This document shows positions 42,508-51,738 of a stretch of DNA of 64,000 bases, one piece after another (within the stretch, counting starts at the first letter, position 1; every line of letters starts with the position of its first letter). This DNA comes from Allorhizobium paknamense (GTDB lineage: Bacteria > Pseudomonadota > Alphaproteobacteria > Rhizobiales > Rhizobiaceae). The DNA lies in NCBI RefSeq assembly GCF_030815125.1, contig NZ_JAUSWH010000001.1, forward strand, positions 620,001-684,000, given 5' to 3'. The translations under genes and the position numbers were made by a program. A model generated the notes under the pieces. The model saw only the letters and a program-made list of their open reading frames with translations, was not told the origin of the DNA and did not search any database.

Positions 42508-43045
42508 GCTGATATATGCCCTGCTGGTCGGCCTGATCGGCGCGCTGGTGCTGCACATCGTCATCATCCTGGCGCTGCCCCGCTTCACCGGCAAGGATGC
42601 CTATACGCGGGTGACGCGCGAGGGGCCTTCCCCCCGCTTCTACAGTCTGGCGAAAAAGCCGGATGGCACCGGCCTCGCCCAGACCGACCCCTATCTCCGG
42701 CAGGCGGTCTGCGCTTTCGACGTTACCCAGGCCCCCATCCGCCTCACCGCTCAGGGCAGCGTGCCCTTCTGGTCCATCGGCCTGTTCGACAAGGCTGCCA
42801 ACGAAGTCTACAGCATGACCGACGCCACCGCCGTCGAAGGCCGGCTTGACATCATCGCCGGCACCGCCGCCCAGCTTTCGGCGCTGCGCAACGCCGAGCC
42901 CGACCTCGTCGCCCGGACCGTCTTGGTGGAAATGCCGCAGGCCGAAGGCTATGCGGTCCTGCGCGCCCTCGCGCCCCAGCCGAGCGCCCTGGCCGATGCG
43001 CAGGATTTTCTGAGCCGCGCCACCTGCTCCGCTCTCAAGACCTGA
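42500..43045 (+). CDS. DUF1254-like membrane-anchored protein
   Basis: A 181-residue protein with an N-terminal anchor (LIYALLVGLIGALVLHIVIILALP) and an exported domain with FTGKDAYTRVTREGPSPRF, DPYLRQAVCAFDVTQAPIRL and PFWSIGLFDKAANEVYS, matching the DUF1254 type. It is translationally coupled to the DUF1214 gene (8-base overlap). The two together resemble a split DUF1254/DUF1214 pair of unknown function in the periplasm. Confidence 0.75.
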   Translation: MRKLIYALLVGLIGALVLHIVIILALPRFTGKDAYTRVTREGPSPRFYSLAKKPDGTGLAQTDPYLRQAVCAFDVTQAPIRLTAQGSVPFWSIGLFDKAANEVYSMTDATAVEGRLDIIAGTAAQLSALRNAEPDLVARTVLVEMPQAEGYAVLRALAPQPSALADAQDFLSRATCSALKT

Positions 43046-43329
43046 TACCAGCACCCCCGTGTTTTCAGGGGAAACACCCCCTCAAAATGGAAAATAATCC
43101 TCACACACCCTCTTCCCGCCCGTGAAATCCACAGCGCGAGAGCCAGGCGAGATCTACCAAATCCCGCAGTTTTTCTCGGAGATTCAACCGGATAACGCCT
43201 GACATCCCAGACATTGTCCACAGGCTCCCTTCCCGCTGCCCCATCGGGCGGCTTTTCCCGCCGCTGTTTATTTTCCCCGCTTTCCTTTCCGGCGCATATG
43301 AATATAATCCTACAAAGGGAGATATTGGA

Positions 43330-43695
43330 ATGCAGCCAGTTCAGGAAGACAAGGGCAAAAGACCGGAGCGCCTGCTGCGGCTTCTGTGCCATTCGGTGTC
43401 CAGGCTCACGGAGGAGATGCTGGGCATGATCGAGGAAGAGGTTTCACCCCCGCGCAACCGGCGGCGGCAGCGATGCCATATAAGACAGATGTCCATGTAT
43501 TTATGCCACGTGGTGCTGGGAATCCCCCAGTATGAAATTGCTCGGGCCTTCGGTTACGATCGCAGTACGGTCAGCTATGCCTGCCACGTCGTAGAAGACC
43601 GGCGTGAAGACAAGGCCATGGATCAGTTGCTGCTGCGGCTGGAACGGGTGGTGGGCGTGCTTCTGGCCGTCTCGAAGGAGGCGGACAATGGCTGA
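43330..43695 (+). CDS. stand-alone DnaA domain IV-like DNA-binding protein, GafY candidate
   Basis: A 121-residue protein whose core (RQMSMYLCHVVLGIPQYEI and ARAFGYDRSTVSYACHVVED, about residues 57-95) aligns with the helix-turn-helix of DnaA domain IV, but without the AAA+ ATPase. It overlaps the following DUF6456 gene by 8 bases. In Caulobacter the GTA activators GafY and GafZ correspond to the two halves of R. capsulatus GafA, and GafY has just this DnaA-like domain. With a GTA cluster 8 kb away, activation of its promoter is the likely role. The assignment rests on domain order and context. Confidence 0.65.
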   Translation: MQPVQEDKGKRPERLLRLLCHSVSRLTEEMLGMIEEEVSPPRNRRRQRCHIRQMSMYLCHVVLGIPQYEIARAFGYDRSTVSYACHVVEDRREDKAMDQLLLRLERVVGVLLAVSKEADNG

Positions 43696-44506
43696 GACGG
43701 CGAGCAGTTGCGCAAACCCTGCGCCCAAGGCCCTCGTGCGTCTTCTTAGCCTTTGCCGCAAGCCGCTGGCACTGAAGGAGGAAGACGGCATGGCTGACCT
43801 GATCGACGTGAAGGAGAACCGGCTCCTCGGCCGTTTCCCGCAGGCGCTGGTGGCGGAAGCCTGCCGCAACGGCCTTATCACCCGGCAAGGCGACAGCCTG
43901 AAGCCGACGGCAGAGGCGGAGGCCTTTCTCAAACGCGCCCGCGCCGCCCGCGACGAGGCGTTTGCCGTACAGCACGGCGAACGACGCGATGAACTGATGC
44001 TGGACGAAGGCGAAAAGCGCAAGGCGCGCCGCAATCTCGACCATTCGCCGCTGGCATCGCTTGCCCGGCTGCGTGACCAGCACGGTCAGGCCTATTTTCC
44101 GCCGGAAGCGGTGGAAGCCGGCGAAAGACTGGCGGAGGATTTCGAGCGCGGCCATATGCAGCCCCGCATCACCGCCTCCTGGGAACCGCGCCTTGCGCAG
44201 AAGGTGAAAGGCCAGCGCGCCAACGCGCCAGATCTCAAGGATAGCGCCCTTGCCGCCCGCAAGCGGGTCTCGGACGCGCTGATGGCGCTCGGCCCCGATC
44301 TCTCGGGCGTGGTGCTGGATGTCTGCTGCTTCCACAAGGGGCTGGAAAACATAGAGCGGGAGCGGCAATGGCCTGCCCGATCCGCCAAGCTGATGCTGCG
44401 CACTGCCCTTCTGGCGCTGGACCGGCACTACCGGCCGCAAGCCGGCCGTCCCACCCTGCCCCTGCACTGGGGCGCACCGGATTACCGGCCATCGACGGCG
44501 CTGTAA
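43688..44506 (+). CDS. DUF6456 protein, GafZ candidate
   Basis: A 272-residue cytosolic protein. The N-terminal part reads like a winged-helix region (residues about 10-80: LVRLLSLCRKPLALKEED, ACRNGLITRQGDSLKPTAEA). The centre is basic, with a KVKGQRANAPDLKDSALAAR segment. The C-terminal part (about 195-272) has GPDLSGVVLDVCCFHKGLE, IERERQWPARSAKLMLRTAL and LALDRHYRP, the DUF6456 signature. Coupled by an 8-base overlap to the DnaA-like gene. In Caulobacter GafZ binds RNA polymerase and lets it pass terminators of the GTA operon; the internal terminators in this GTA cluster fit that. Confidence 0.6.
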   Translation: MAETASSCANPAPKALVRLLSLCRKPLALKEEDGMADLIDVKENRLLGRFPQALVAEACRNGLITRQGDSLKPTAEAEAFLKRARAARDEAFAVQHGERRDELMLDEGEKRKARRNLDHSPLASLARLRDQHGQAYFPPEAVEAGERLAEDFERGHMQPRITASWEPRLAQKVKGQRANAPDLKDSALAARKRVSDALMALGPDLSGVVLDVCCFHKGLENIERERQWPARSAKLMLRTALLALDRHYRPQAGRPTLPLHWGAPDYRPSTAL

Positions 44507-44537
44507 CCGGTTTCGCGTGCGCCACAGGATTTGGGAT

Positions 44538-44562
44538 GCGCTTCAGGTCGGCCCTGAAGCGC
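44538..44562. terminator. convergent hairpin terminator
   Basis: GCGCTTCAGG and CCTGAAGCGC form a perfect 10-bp stem with a 5-base loop between the ends of the DUF6456 gene and the Ser-rich gene. No long T run follows on either strand, so strength is uncertain. Confidence 0.6.
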
Positions 44563-44572
44563 TTACGTCTCA

Positions 44573-45214
44573 TCAAAGCTGGTCGAGCGCTTCGTTTACA
44601 GAGGTTTGCAAGCCATTGGCAAACCGCGCCTGAAGCAGGCTTGCGAAGTCGAATTCCAAACTGCTGGAGGTGGTATCCTCCGAGGACGTATCGCTGTCGC
44701 TGTCGCTCGATGCGGTGGTCGTATCGGTCGTGCTGGTCTCCGTAGAGGTCGCTTCGGTCGCCGTTTCGGTTTCCGTCGTATCGCTGCTCTCCTCGGCCGG
44801 CGGCGGACCGGGGGGCGGGCCAGGAGGCGGCGCACCGGGACCGGTGCTGGCGCTGGCCTCCACCGTGCCGGTGCCGGTTTCGTCTTCACTGGTCGTGTCG
44901 TCGCTGCTCGCCGTGGTGCCGTTCGAAGAGGCCGCCGCCATCAATTGCTGCAGCCAGGCATCGAATTCACTGAGCAGATCGGTGCTGTCCGAACTGTCGG
45001 AGTCGGAACTGCTGGAGCTGTCGCTGCTCGCCTGGGTCTCGTCGGTACTGTCCTCGCACGAAACCGAATCCAGCAACGCATCCCCCGAACTGCCGCTGCC
45101 ACTGTCATCGCCCATCAGCGAGAGGAATTGCGCGCTGGCATCCTCGTCGCTCTGCGTCGAGGACGAACTGCTGCTATATGAAAAAAGTGACGAACTGCTG
45201 CTACTAACCTTCAT
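44573..45214 (-). CDS. Ser/Asp/Thr-rich acidic protein of unknown function
   Basis: A 213-residue protein starting MKVSSSSSSLFSYSSSSSST, from an ATG preceded by GAGAGCGGCCC (GGAGAG). Serine, threonine and acidic residues make up most of it, interrupted by a proline-rich hinge (APPPGPPPGPPPAEE) and three short hydrophobic segments: SAQFLSLMG, LLSEFDAWLQQLMAAA and the C-terminal FDFASLLQARFANGLQ. There is no signal peptide. It should be disordered and strongly negative, perhaps binding cations or a basic partner. No family was recognised. Confidence 0.7.
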   Translation of the reverse strand: MKVSSSSSSLFSYSSSSSSTQSDEDASAQFLSLMGDDSGSGSSGDALLDSVSCEDSTDETQASSDSSSSSDSDSSDSTDLLSEFDAWLQQLMAAASSNGTTASSDDTTSEDETGTGTVEASASTGPGAPPPGPPPGPPPAEESSDTTETETATEATSTETSTTDTTTASSDSDSDTSSEDTTSSSLEFDFASLLQARFANGLQTSVNEALDQL

Positions 45215-45305
45215 GGGCCGCTCTCCGTGTTGGCCATGCCGTTTTCGGGTCTTGTCCAGGACAAGAATGACCATGCCGCAACCCCGCTCGCGCGGCATGT
45301 CTACT

Positions 45306-45407
45306 GCATAATTCCTTAAATCGGAATCGATTTAAGGATAAAATTATGCAGCAGATTTAAAGTGTTACAGCGTCCTTTGTGCGTTTGATAAAACGCACGG
45401 CGCTGTA
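45306..45407 (+). repeat. repeat family B, copy 5
   Basis: A full-length copy, almost identical to copy 1 at 20969, including the GTGCGTTTGATAAAACGCAC hairpin and the GGCGCTGTA end. It abuts a family A copy without a gap. Confidence 0.92.
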
Positions 45408-45531
45408 ATACGAAGGCTCGAAGATGCTGACGCATCCTCGCCTTGAAGATTGTTCGAATATCTCAATTGCGTTAGAGGCTTGAGATATTCGAAAACGGAA
45501 TACCGAAGTCATCTTCAATGACCTTCGGTAT
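45408..45531 (+). repeat. repeat family A, copy 10
   Basis: A three-hairpin copy with a changed outer boundary (ATACGAAGGCTCG; hairpin 3 ACCGAAGTCATC...GACCTTCGGT). The 45532-45840 stretch after it holds no gene I can support; an AT-rich patch at 45613-45645 may be the macAB promoter. Confidence 0.88.
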
Positions 45532-45840
45532 GACTGTTGCCGTGTTGCCACGAGAGGCAACGCCCGTGAAAATTCCGGAGGCGACAATCCGACGCTCCTC
45601 ATGGCGCCCTTCACCGAATATTTATGAAATATAACTAGTTGCTTGCGCGAGGCTTTCCAAATGCCCGGATGCCGGCGCTTTCCTTTCCGAGATTTAATGG
45701 TTGCAATCATTGACTTTCCGGGCCTGAAAGCCCTTATCCGTGGCAAAGCCTTGGGCCTCTGCAATCTGGGCACGCGTGCGGCACGCACGAAAAACGGTCT
45801 GCGGAAGCCCAGGAATGGCCAGAGAGTTTGAGGACTTGAA

Positions 45841-47058
45841 GTGACACGGCGCGTTCTTGCAGCAGTTTTCCTGATCATCATTGCCGCGGTGGCGGCCTGG
45901 TATGTCTGGCGTCCCGGTTCCGGCAGCGCCTCGGCCAATCTGCTCACGGCCCCCGTGACCCGCGGCGATGTGGAGCAGACGGTGCTGGCCACCGGCACCT
46001 TCAAGCCTTACCGGCTGGTGGCCGTCGGCGCCCAGGTTTCGGGCCGCATCACCGCCGTCCATGTCAAGGTGGGCGATACTATCAAGACCGGTGCGCTGGT
46101 GGCGGAGATCGACAGCGTCACCCAGCGCAACAGCCTGCGCACCTCCCAGGCCTCGCTGGCCGATGTGAAGGCGCAGCGCGTGGAAGCGGAAGCGACGCTG
46201 GTCAGCGCCGAGCTTTCCCTCACCCGCCAGCAGAACCTGCGCGCCAGCAATTCCGGCACCCAGGCCGATCTTGAAACCGCCCAGGCCACCCGCGACAAGG
46301 CCAAGGCCGCCATCGATGCGCTGGATGCGCAGATCGTCGAGGCGCAGGTGGCGGTGGAAACGGCGGAAGCCAATCTCGGCTATACCCGCATCACCGCGCC
46401 CATGGACGGCACCGTGCTGGCCGTGGTCAACCAGGAAGGCCAGACGGTCAACGCCACCCAGTCCGCCCCCACCATCATCATCCTCGGCCAGTTGGACAAG
46501 ATGGTCGTGCGCTCGGAAATTTCCGAGGCCGATGTGGTGCGCGTCAAGCCCGGCCAGCCGGTCTACTTCTCCATCGTCGGCGATCCGGCCACCAAGCATG
46601 AGACCGTGCTGCAATCCATCGAGCCCGCGCCGGAATCGATCACCAGCGATTCCAGCGTCACCACCTCCACCTCCTCTTCCTCGTCCAGTTCCTCCAGTTC
46701 TTCGTCCAGTTCCTCGGCCATTTATTATAACGGCATCCTGACGGTGGATAATCCCGATGGCCGCTTCCGCACCTATATGACGGCGGAAGTGCATATCGTG
46801 CTCGGCAGCGCCAAAAATGTACTGACCGTTCCCGCCTCGGCCCTCACCGGCACGGAGGGTGGTGCTGCCAGCCTGCGCGTCGTCGATGCTGAGGGCAATG
46901 TCAGCCAGCGCAAGGTGGAGGTGGGGCTGAATGACGGCGTGCGCGCCGAAATCCGCTCCGGCCTGGCGGAGGGCGACAAGGTGGTGATCGGCGAAGCCAG
47001 CGCCGCGAGCACCGCCAGCAAATCGACCGGCGGCCCGCCGCCGCCGATGGGAATGTAA
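45841..47058 (+). CDS. macA: MacA-type periplasmic adaptor of an ABC efflux pump
   Basis: A 405-residue membrane-fusion protein with an N-terminal anchor ([19 protein letters not shown]), a lipoyl half ([27 protein letters not shown]), a coiled-coil hairpin (about residues 95-180), the second lipoyl half ([23 protein letters not shown]), and a beta-barrel. At residues 278-292 it carries 15 consecutive serines that are not part of the family. GTG start with GAGGACTTG upstream. It works with MacB and an outer-membrane channel, often in export of peptides or siderophores. Confidence 0.92.
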   Translation: MTRRVLAAVFLIIIAAVAAWYVWRPGSGSASANLLTAPVTRGDVEQTVLATGTFKPYRLVAVGAQVSGRITAVHVKVGDTIKTGALVAEIDSVTQRNSLRTSQASLADVKAQRVEAEATLVSAELSLTRQQNLRASNSGTQADLETAQATRDKAKAAIDALDAQIVEAQVAVETAEANLGYTRITAPMDGTVLAVVNQEGQTVNATQSAPTIIILGQLDKMVVRSEISEADVVRVKPGQPVYFSIVGDPATKHETVLQSIEPAPESITSDSSVTTSTSSSSSSSSSSSSSSSAIYYNGILTVDNPDGRFRTYMTAEVHIVLGSAKNVLTVPASALTGTEGGAASLRVVDAEGNVSQRKVEVGLNDGVRAEIRSGLAEGDKVVIGEASAASTASKSTGGPPPPMGM

Positions 47059-47062
47059 CCCC

Positions 47063-49006
47063 ATGGCGCTGATCGAACTCAAGGACGTCACGCGCGTCTA
47101 CCGCTCCGGCGAGAGCGATGTGGCGGTGCTGAAAAACGTCAACCTCACCATCGAAAAGGGTGAGATGGTCTCGATCGTCGGGCCGTCCGGCTCCGGCAAG
47201 TCGACGCTGATGAACATTCTCGGCCTGCTGGATCGTCCTACCAGCGGCACCTATGGCATCAGCGGCCAGCGCACCGACCAGCTCGATTCCGATGCCCGCT
47301 CCGCATTGCGGCGAGAGCATTTCGGCTTCATTTTCCAGCGCTATCACCTGCTGTCGGACCTGTCGGCGGTCGGCAATGTCGAAATCCCGGCGATTTATGC
47401 CGGCATTTCTCCTGCGGAGCGGCGGGAACGGGCGCGCGGCCTGCTGCAGAGGCTCGGCATGGGCGAGCGGCTGCGCAACCGCCCCGGCCAACTCTCCGGC
47501 GGCCAGCAGCAGCGTGTCTCCATTGCCCGCGCGCTGATCAATGGCGGCGAGGTCATTCTGGCGGACGAGCCGACCGGGGCGCTGGACAAGAGCAGCGGCG
47601 AAGAAGTGCTGCGCATTCTCGATGAGCTGAATGCCGAAGGCCGCACCATCATCATCGTCACCCACGATCCCAATGTCGCGGCCCGCGCAGGCCGTATCAT
47701 CGAGATCGCCGATGGCGAAATCGTCGCCGACCGGCGCAACGACCGCCGGAACGAACCGCGCCCCGCAGCCCCGGAGCCCGAGGCCAGGCGGCACCGGTTT
47801 CCCTGGGCGGACCGGCTGGGTGAAGCCTTTACCATGGCGTTGAAATCGCTGGCCTCGCACCGGCTGCGTACCTTCCTCACCATGCTCGGCATCGTCATCG
47901 GCATTGCCTCGGTGGTGTGCGTGGTGGCACTCGGCCAGGGCACGCAGCAGAAGGTGCTCTCCAACATCAACAGCCTCGGCACCAATACGCTGGAAATCTT
48001 CCCCGGGAAGAGCTTCGGCGATGTGCGCTCTGCCAAGATCACGACGCTGAAGGTGGCCGATGCCGATGCCATGGCGCGGCTGTCCTATGTCGCCGCCGTC
48101 ACACCCACCGTTTCCACCTCCGGCACGGTGCGCTACGGCGCGACCGTCGCCAATGTACTGGTGAACGGCGTCGGCGAACAATATTTCACCGCCAAAGGCT
48201 CGAAACTGGTGGCCGGACGGCTCTTCGACCGCAAGAGCGTCGATACCCTCAGCCAGGATGCGGTGATCGACCAGAACACCGCCACCACGCTGTTTGGCGC
48301 CAATCCGCAGGATGCACTGGGCAAGACGGTGTTTCTCACCGATGTGCCGGTGCGCATTACCGGCGTGATTTCCACCCAGCAGGGCGGCTTCGGCGCCAGT
48401 TCCAACCTTTCGGCCTATCTGCCCTATACCAGCGTGCAATCCCGCTTTCTCGGCAGCATGTCGCTGCGCTCCATTACGGTGCGCCTGTCGGATAGCGTGG
48501 ACAGCAATGTGGCCGAGGCCGCCGTCACCGACTTCCTCACCAAGCGCCACGGGGAGAAGGATTTCTTCATCCTCAACACCGATGACATCCGCCAGACCAT
48601 CATCGCCACCACCCAGACGCTGACGCTGCTGGTGGCCGCCATCGCCGTCATCTCGCTGGTGGTGGGCGGCATTGGCGTCATGAACATCATGCTGGTCTCG
48701 GTCTCCGAACGGGTGGGCGAGATCGGCGTGCGCATGGCGGTGGGGGCAAGGCGGCAGGATATCTTGCAGCAATTCCTCATCGAGGCCGTGCTGGTCTGCC
48801 TGATCGGCGGTTCGCTCGGCATCGGGCTGGCGCTCAGCTTCGGCTTTGCCTTCTCGCTGGCGCAGTCGAACTTCCAGCTGATCTATTCCACCACCTCCAT
48901 GGTGGCGGCCTTCACCTGCTCCTGCCTCATCGGCCTCGTCTTCGGCTTCATGCCCGCCCGCAACGCCTCGCGGCTGGACCCGGTCGCGGCCTTGAGCAAG
49001 GATTGA
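47063..49006 (+). CDS. macB: MacB-type ABC transporter (ATPase fused to permease)
   Basis: A 647-residue fusion. The N-terminal ATPase has Walker [13 protein letters not shown], signature [15 protein letters not shown], Walker [13 protein letters not shown] and the switch HDP motif. The permease has one helix near residue 275, a large periplasmic domain (about 300-520) and three C-terminal helices, with [26 protein letters not shown] motif and a final [14 protein letters not shown]. It starts 4 bases after macA. The TolC partner is not in the window. Confidence 0.95.
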   Translation: MALIELKDVTRVYRSGESDVAVLKNVNLTIEKGEMVSIVGPSGSGKSTLMNILGLLDRPTSGTYGISGQRTDQLDSDARSALRREHFGFIFQRYHLLSDLSAVGNVEIPAIYAGISPAERRERARGLLQRLGMGERLRNRPGQLSGGQQQRVSIARALINGGEVILADEPTGALDKSSGEEVLRILDELNAEGRTIIIVTHDPNVAARAGRIIEIADGEIVADRRNDRRNEPRPAAPEPEARRHRFPWADRLGEAFTMALKSLASHRLRTFLTMLGIVIGIASVVCVVALGQGTQQKVLSNINSLGTNTLEIFPGKSFGDVRSAKITTLKVADADAMARLSYVAAVTPTVSTSGTVRYGATVANVLVNGVGEQYFTAKGSKLVAGRLFDRKSVDTLSQDAVIDQNTATTLFGANPQDALGKTVFLTDVPVRITGVISTQQGGFGASSNLSAYLPYTSVQSRFLGSMSLRSITVRLSDSVDSNVAEAAVTDFLTKRHGEKDFFILNTDDIRQTIIATTQTLTLLVAAIAVISLVVGGIGVMNIMLVSVSERVGEIGVRMAVGARRQDILQQFLIEAVLVCLIGGSLGIGLALSFGFAFSLAQSNFQLIYSTTSMVAAFTCSCLIGLVFGFMPARNASRLDPVAALSKD

Positions 49007-49036
49007 ACAGGGCGCGGCAAGAGCCGCGCCCTGTTC
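49005..49036. terminator. bidirectional hairpin between macB and the CocE-type gene
   Basis: GAACAGGGCGCGGC and GCCGCGCCCTGTTC form a perfect 14-bp stem with an AAGA loop, starting in the macB stop codon. It can serve both converging genes. No T run is present. Confidence 0.7.
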
Positions 49037-49039
49037 CCC

Positions 49040-50752
49040 TCACGCACCGGGAATGAACGGCACGAGCAGTTTCGATCCATAGTCACCGCCGAAATGGATG
49101 ATGTGGCGGCCCTTGTTGAGGGTGGGGATCGGCGGAATCTGCGGGAATTCCGGACGCACCAGCAGATCGATGCCGGTGATCACCAGTTCCAGCGTTTCGC
49201 CCGGCTGCCAGCGAATGCCATAGGGCCAGAAGCCGATCTCCACCGGCACGATTTCACCCGGCGTCAACTTGGCTTCCCGGTCAAAGGGCATGAAAGGCTG
49301 CAATTCGCTGGAGCGGGCGGGATCGGTGGCCCGCAGCGACACCCGCAAACGGCCATTGGGACCCACATGGGTCCGGTCGGTTACCACCGGGCATTCCTGC
49401 ACCTTGCCATCGCGGTCGCGTTTGCGCACAAAGGCGAAGAGGTCCATATCGTCATGGCCCTCGGCCTCCACCCAGAGCTTTAGGTTGAAATAGCCGGTCA
49501 GTTCCGTCAGCTCATCGAAGGTGATGGCAAAGGCTACCCCTTGCCTGTCCGTGACATCATAGGAAAGGCTGGCCGCTTCGGCTTGCGGCTCCGGAGAAAG
49601 CACCGGCTTGCCATCCTTCAGGCCGAGATGCAGCGCCTTGACCTGCTGCCGCTCCAGCGGAAACGCCGTTTCCGCCCGGTTCACCACATCGCGATTGCCC
49701 GGATCGAGAACAGTCAGGCGAACGCGGGGCGTGGCCTCCCAGCCATTGTCGATCCCCTTCAGATAGCGGTCGAAGAAGCGGCGCAGATCCTCGACATGGA
49801 CGGGGTTGAAGTAATCCGTCCACTCATGGGTATTGTGCACGCGCAGCCATTTGTCTTTCGAGGCCATGGCAGACCAGCCGCGAAACGTCCCGCCGGTGTG
49901 CAGCAGATTGGTCCAGGAGGCCACGACATAGGCCGGAAGATCAATGGCTTCGACCGGCGCAACCTTGCTTTGCCAATAAGCATCCAGCAGCCTGTGGGTT
50001 CTGGACATGGCCGGAATATCCTCCAGAAGCCCCTTGCCATAGAGGCGGCTGAAAATCCCTTCGGAAAACAGGAATTCCGGAATGCCGCCCCGGCAGGCGG
50101 TATCGCGGTAGATGTCCGATGCCCCCTCCCAGGGAGCGATGGCAGCCAGATGCGGCGGACGCTTTGGCGCGACGAACCATTGCGACATGGCCAGCATGGA
50201 ATTGCCGGTGAGCCCGATCTTGCCATTCGACCAGGGCTGCACGCCTGCCCATTCGATCAGGTCATATTCATCCTCCGGCTCCTGCCGGCCCCAGGCGTGA
50301 ATATCGCCTTCCGAACTGAAAACGCCACGGCTGTCCGGCGCGACGATCACATAACCATGCGCCACCCAATAGGCGGGCGTTGCCGCCTCGAACTTGTTGA
50401 GGCCGTCCTCCCAGGCCAGAGGCACATCCATGCGGGTGGGATGGCCAAAGACATCGCTGGTGAGAAAGCCACCGCGCTTGCCATAGGGGCTCCAGCCGAT
50501 AATAGCCGGATAGTGCCCCTCCTCGACCGGACGGTAGAGATCCACACGGATGGTCACCCCATCCCGCAAGGTCACCGGCACATCCTGCTCCACCAGCACA
50601 TCCGACTGCAGCGGCATGCCGCCCTCCAGGTGAACGCTGCCTTTCTTCAGCACATAGCTGCGTTCGTTCAGGCCGGGATAGGCCGACCCCTCAATGGGCG
50701 CGGCCTGCCGGAACAGAACCTCCACACCATCCAATAGCTTCGTCACACTCAT
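49040..50752 (-). CDS. CocE/NonD family hydrolase (X-Pro peptidase/esterase type)
   Basis: A 570-residue alpha/beta hydrolase of the S15/CocE family. The N-terminal catalytic domain has VTLRDGVTIRVDLYRPVEEGHYPAI, the nucleophile serine in GLTGNSMLAMSQW and the RGVFSSEGDIHAWGRQEPEDEYDLIEW block. The C-terminal jelly-roll domain has GYFNLKLWVEAEGHDDMDLF and YGIRWQPGETLELVI. The substrate could be an ester or peptide. A TetR regulator is divergent from it and is its likely controller. Confidence 0.88.
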   Translation of the reverse strand: MSVTKLLDGVEVLFRQAAPIEGSAYPGLNERSYVLKKGSVHLEGGMPLQSDVLVEQDVPVTLRDGVTIRVDLYRPVEEGHYPAIIGWSPYGKRGGFLTSDVFGHPTRMDVPLAWEDGLNKFEAATPAYWVAHGYVIVAPDSRGVFSSEGDIHAWGRQEPEDEYDLIEWAGVQPWSNGKIGLTGNSMLAMSQWFVAPKRPPHLAAIAPWEGASDIYRDTACRGGIPEFLFSEGIFSRLYGKGLLEDIPAMSRTHRLLDAYWQSKVAPVEAIDLPAYVVASWTNLLHTGGTFRGWSAMASKDKWLRVHNTHEWTDYFNPVHVEDLRRFFDRYLKGIDNGWEATPRVRLTVLDPGNRDVVNRAETAFPLERQQVKALHLGLKDGKPVLSPEPQAEAASLSYDVTDRQGVAFAITFDELTELTGYFNLKLWVEAEGHDDMDLFAFVRKRDRDGKVQECPVVTDRTHVGPNGRLRVSLRATDPARSSELQPFMPFDREAKLTPGEIVPVEIGFWPYGIRWQPGETLELVITGIDLLVRPEFPQIPPIPTLNKGRHIIHFGGDYGSKLLVPFIPGA

Positions 50753-50845
50753 GCGTTTCCTCCTTCACAAACGCTCCTCACACGGCTGCGGCGCAAGACA
50801 GCGCGACAGCAACCACGGCCAAGGTTACGACGGACAGGAAAAAAT

Positions 50846-50856
50846 ACAACAGTTGT
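50846..50856. promoter_or_regulatory. short palindrome in the hydrolase/TetR spacer
   Basis: ACAACAGTTGT has 5-bp arms around one base, in AT-rich DNA between the two divergent starts. It is a candidate TetR operator, but is short and may be chance. Confidence 0.35.
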
Positions 50857-50946
50857 TTAATTTATTTTTCAGCGCCAAGATTGACGCCATCGCGGCTTGC
50901 GGGGGAAAAGGGTGGGCAGAGACAGCACTTCAGCAGCGGCGAGAGC

Positions 50947-51651
50947 ATGCAGGACCCAGAACCGGACGGCAGCAAAGCAAAGCGCAAGGCGCAAAGCCGG
51001 GCGGGCAGACCGCGTCTTGGCGCGGAAACGGGGCGTGAGACCATTTTATGCAAGGCGCTGGATGGCTTTGCCCGGCGCGGCTATGAGGGGGTGAATATCC
51101 GCGATCTGGCCAGGCAGGCCGGGGTCAATATCGCGCTGGCCAATTATCATTACGGCTCCAAGGCAGCCCTTTGGGAAGCCTGCCTGGAGCGGCTGCGCGA
51201 ACGCGCCGCCCCTTCCATCGAGGAACTCACGGCAATTGCCGCATCCGGCCTGCCCTATGGCGACAGGCTTTGCCGGTTCTACGCCGCATTCATCCGCTTC
51301 AATGCCGCTCTGCCGGAGTATGGCCTGTTCATCCTGCAGGAAATGGTGCAGGCGGGGGAACGGCAGGCGCAGGTCAAGGTGGCGCTGGTGGACCCCTTTC
51401 ATGACGTGACCCTGCCGCTTTTGCAGGAGGGGATCGCACTTGGCCTGATCCCGCCACAGGATGCGTCACTGCTGTTCTTCACCCATTCCATCGCCATTTC
51501 CCACGTCGTGGCCGGTCAGGGGCTGATCGCCTCCTTCCTTGAGGCGCAAGACAGGCGCGAACAGACGCTGGCAGAGCTGTTGCGCACCATGATCCGCTCC
51601 ATCACCGGCGTCTTGCCGCAGGACTTCGAGCAGGCGCTCGCGAATGCCTAG
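50947..51651 (+). CDS. TetR-family transcriptional regulator
   Basis: A 234-residue repressor. After a basic leader (DGSKAKRKAQSRAGRPRLG) the helix-turn-helix is ILCKALDGFARRGYEGVNIRDLARQAGVNIALANYHYGSK (split over two helices). The C-terminal domain (about residues 95-225) is helical and would bind a ligand. It is divergent from the CocE-type hydrolase (194-base spacer) and probably controls it and itself. The ATG at 50947 is the first that gives the usual leader length. Confidence 0.88.
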   Translation: MQDPEPDGSKAKRKAQSRAGRPRLGAETGRETILCKALDGFARRGYEGVNIRDLARQAGVNIALANYHYGSKAALWEACLERLRERAAPSIEELTAIAASGLPYGDRLCRFYAAFIRFNAALPEYGLFILQEMVQAGERQAQVKVALVDPFHDVTLPLLQEGIALGLIPPQDASLLFFTHSIAISHVVAGQGLIASFLEAQDRREQTLAELLRTMIRSITGVLPQDFEQALANA

Positions 51652-51655
51652 TTCC

Positions 51656-51720
51656 TGGAATCGGACTCGTTTTCAGGAATTATCAAGCAGATTTAAAGGG
51701 TTACAGCGTCCTTTGTGCGG
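51656..51720 (+). repeat. repeat family B, diverged copy 6
   Basis: GGAATCGGACTCGTTTTCAGGAATTATCAAGCAGATTTAAAGGGTTACAGCGTCCTTTGTGCGGT. The right part matches family B; the left part is rearranged. It lies between the TetR gene and the end of the SecY-like gene. Confidence 0.7.
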
Positions 51721-51738
51721 TAGAGAAAAGCGTGCCGG

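Noticed and set aside
46901..48772. 623-codon minus-strand frame opposite macB
   Set aside because: Gly/His/Arg/Ala-rich shadow of a conserved transporter gene.
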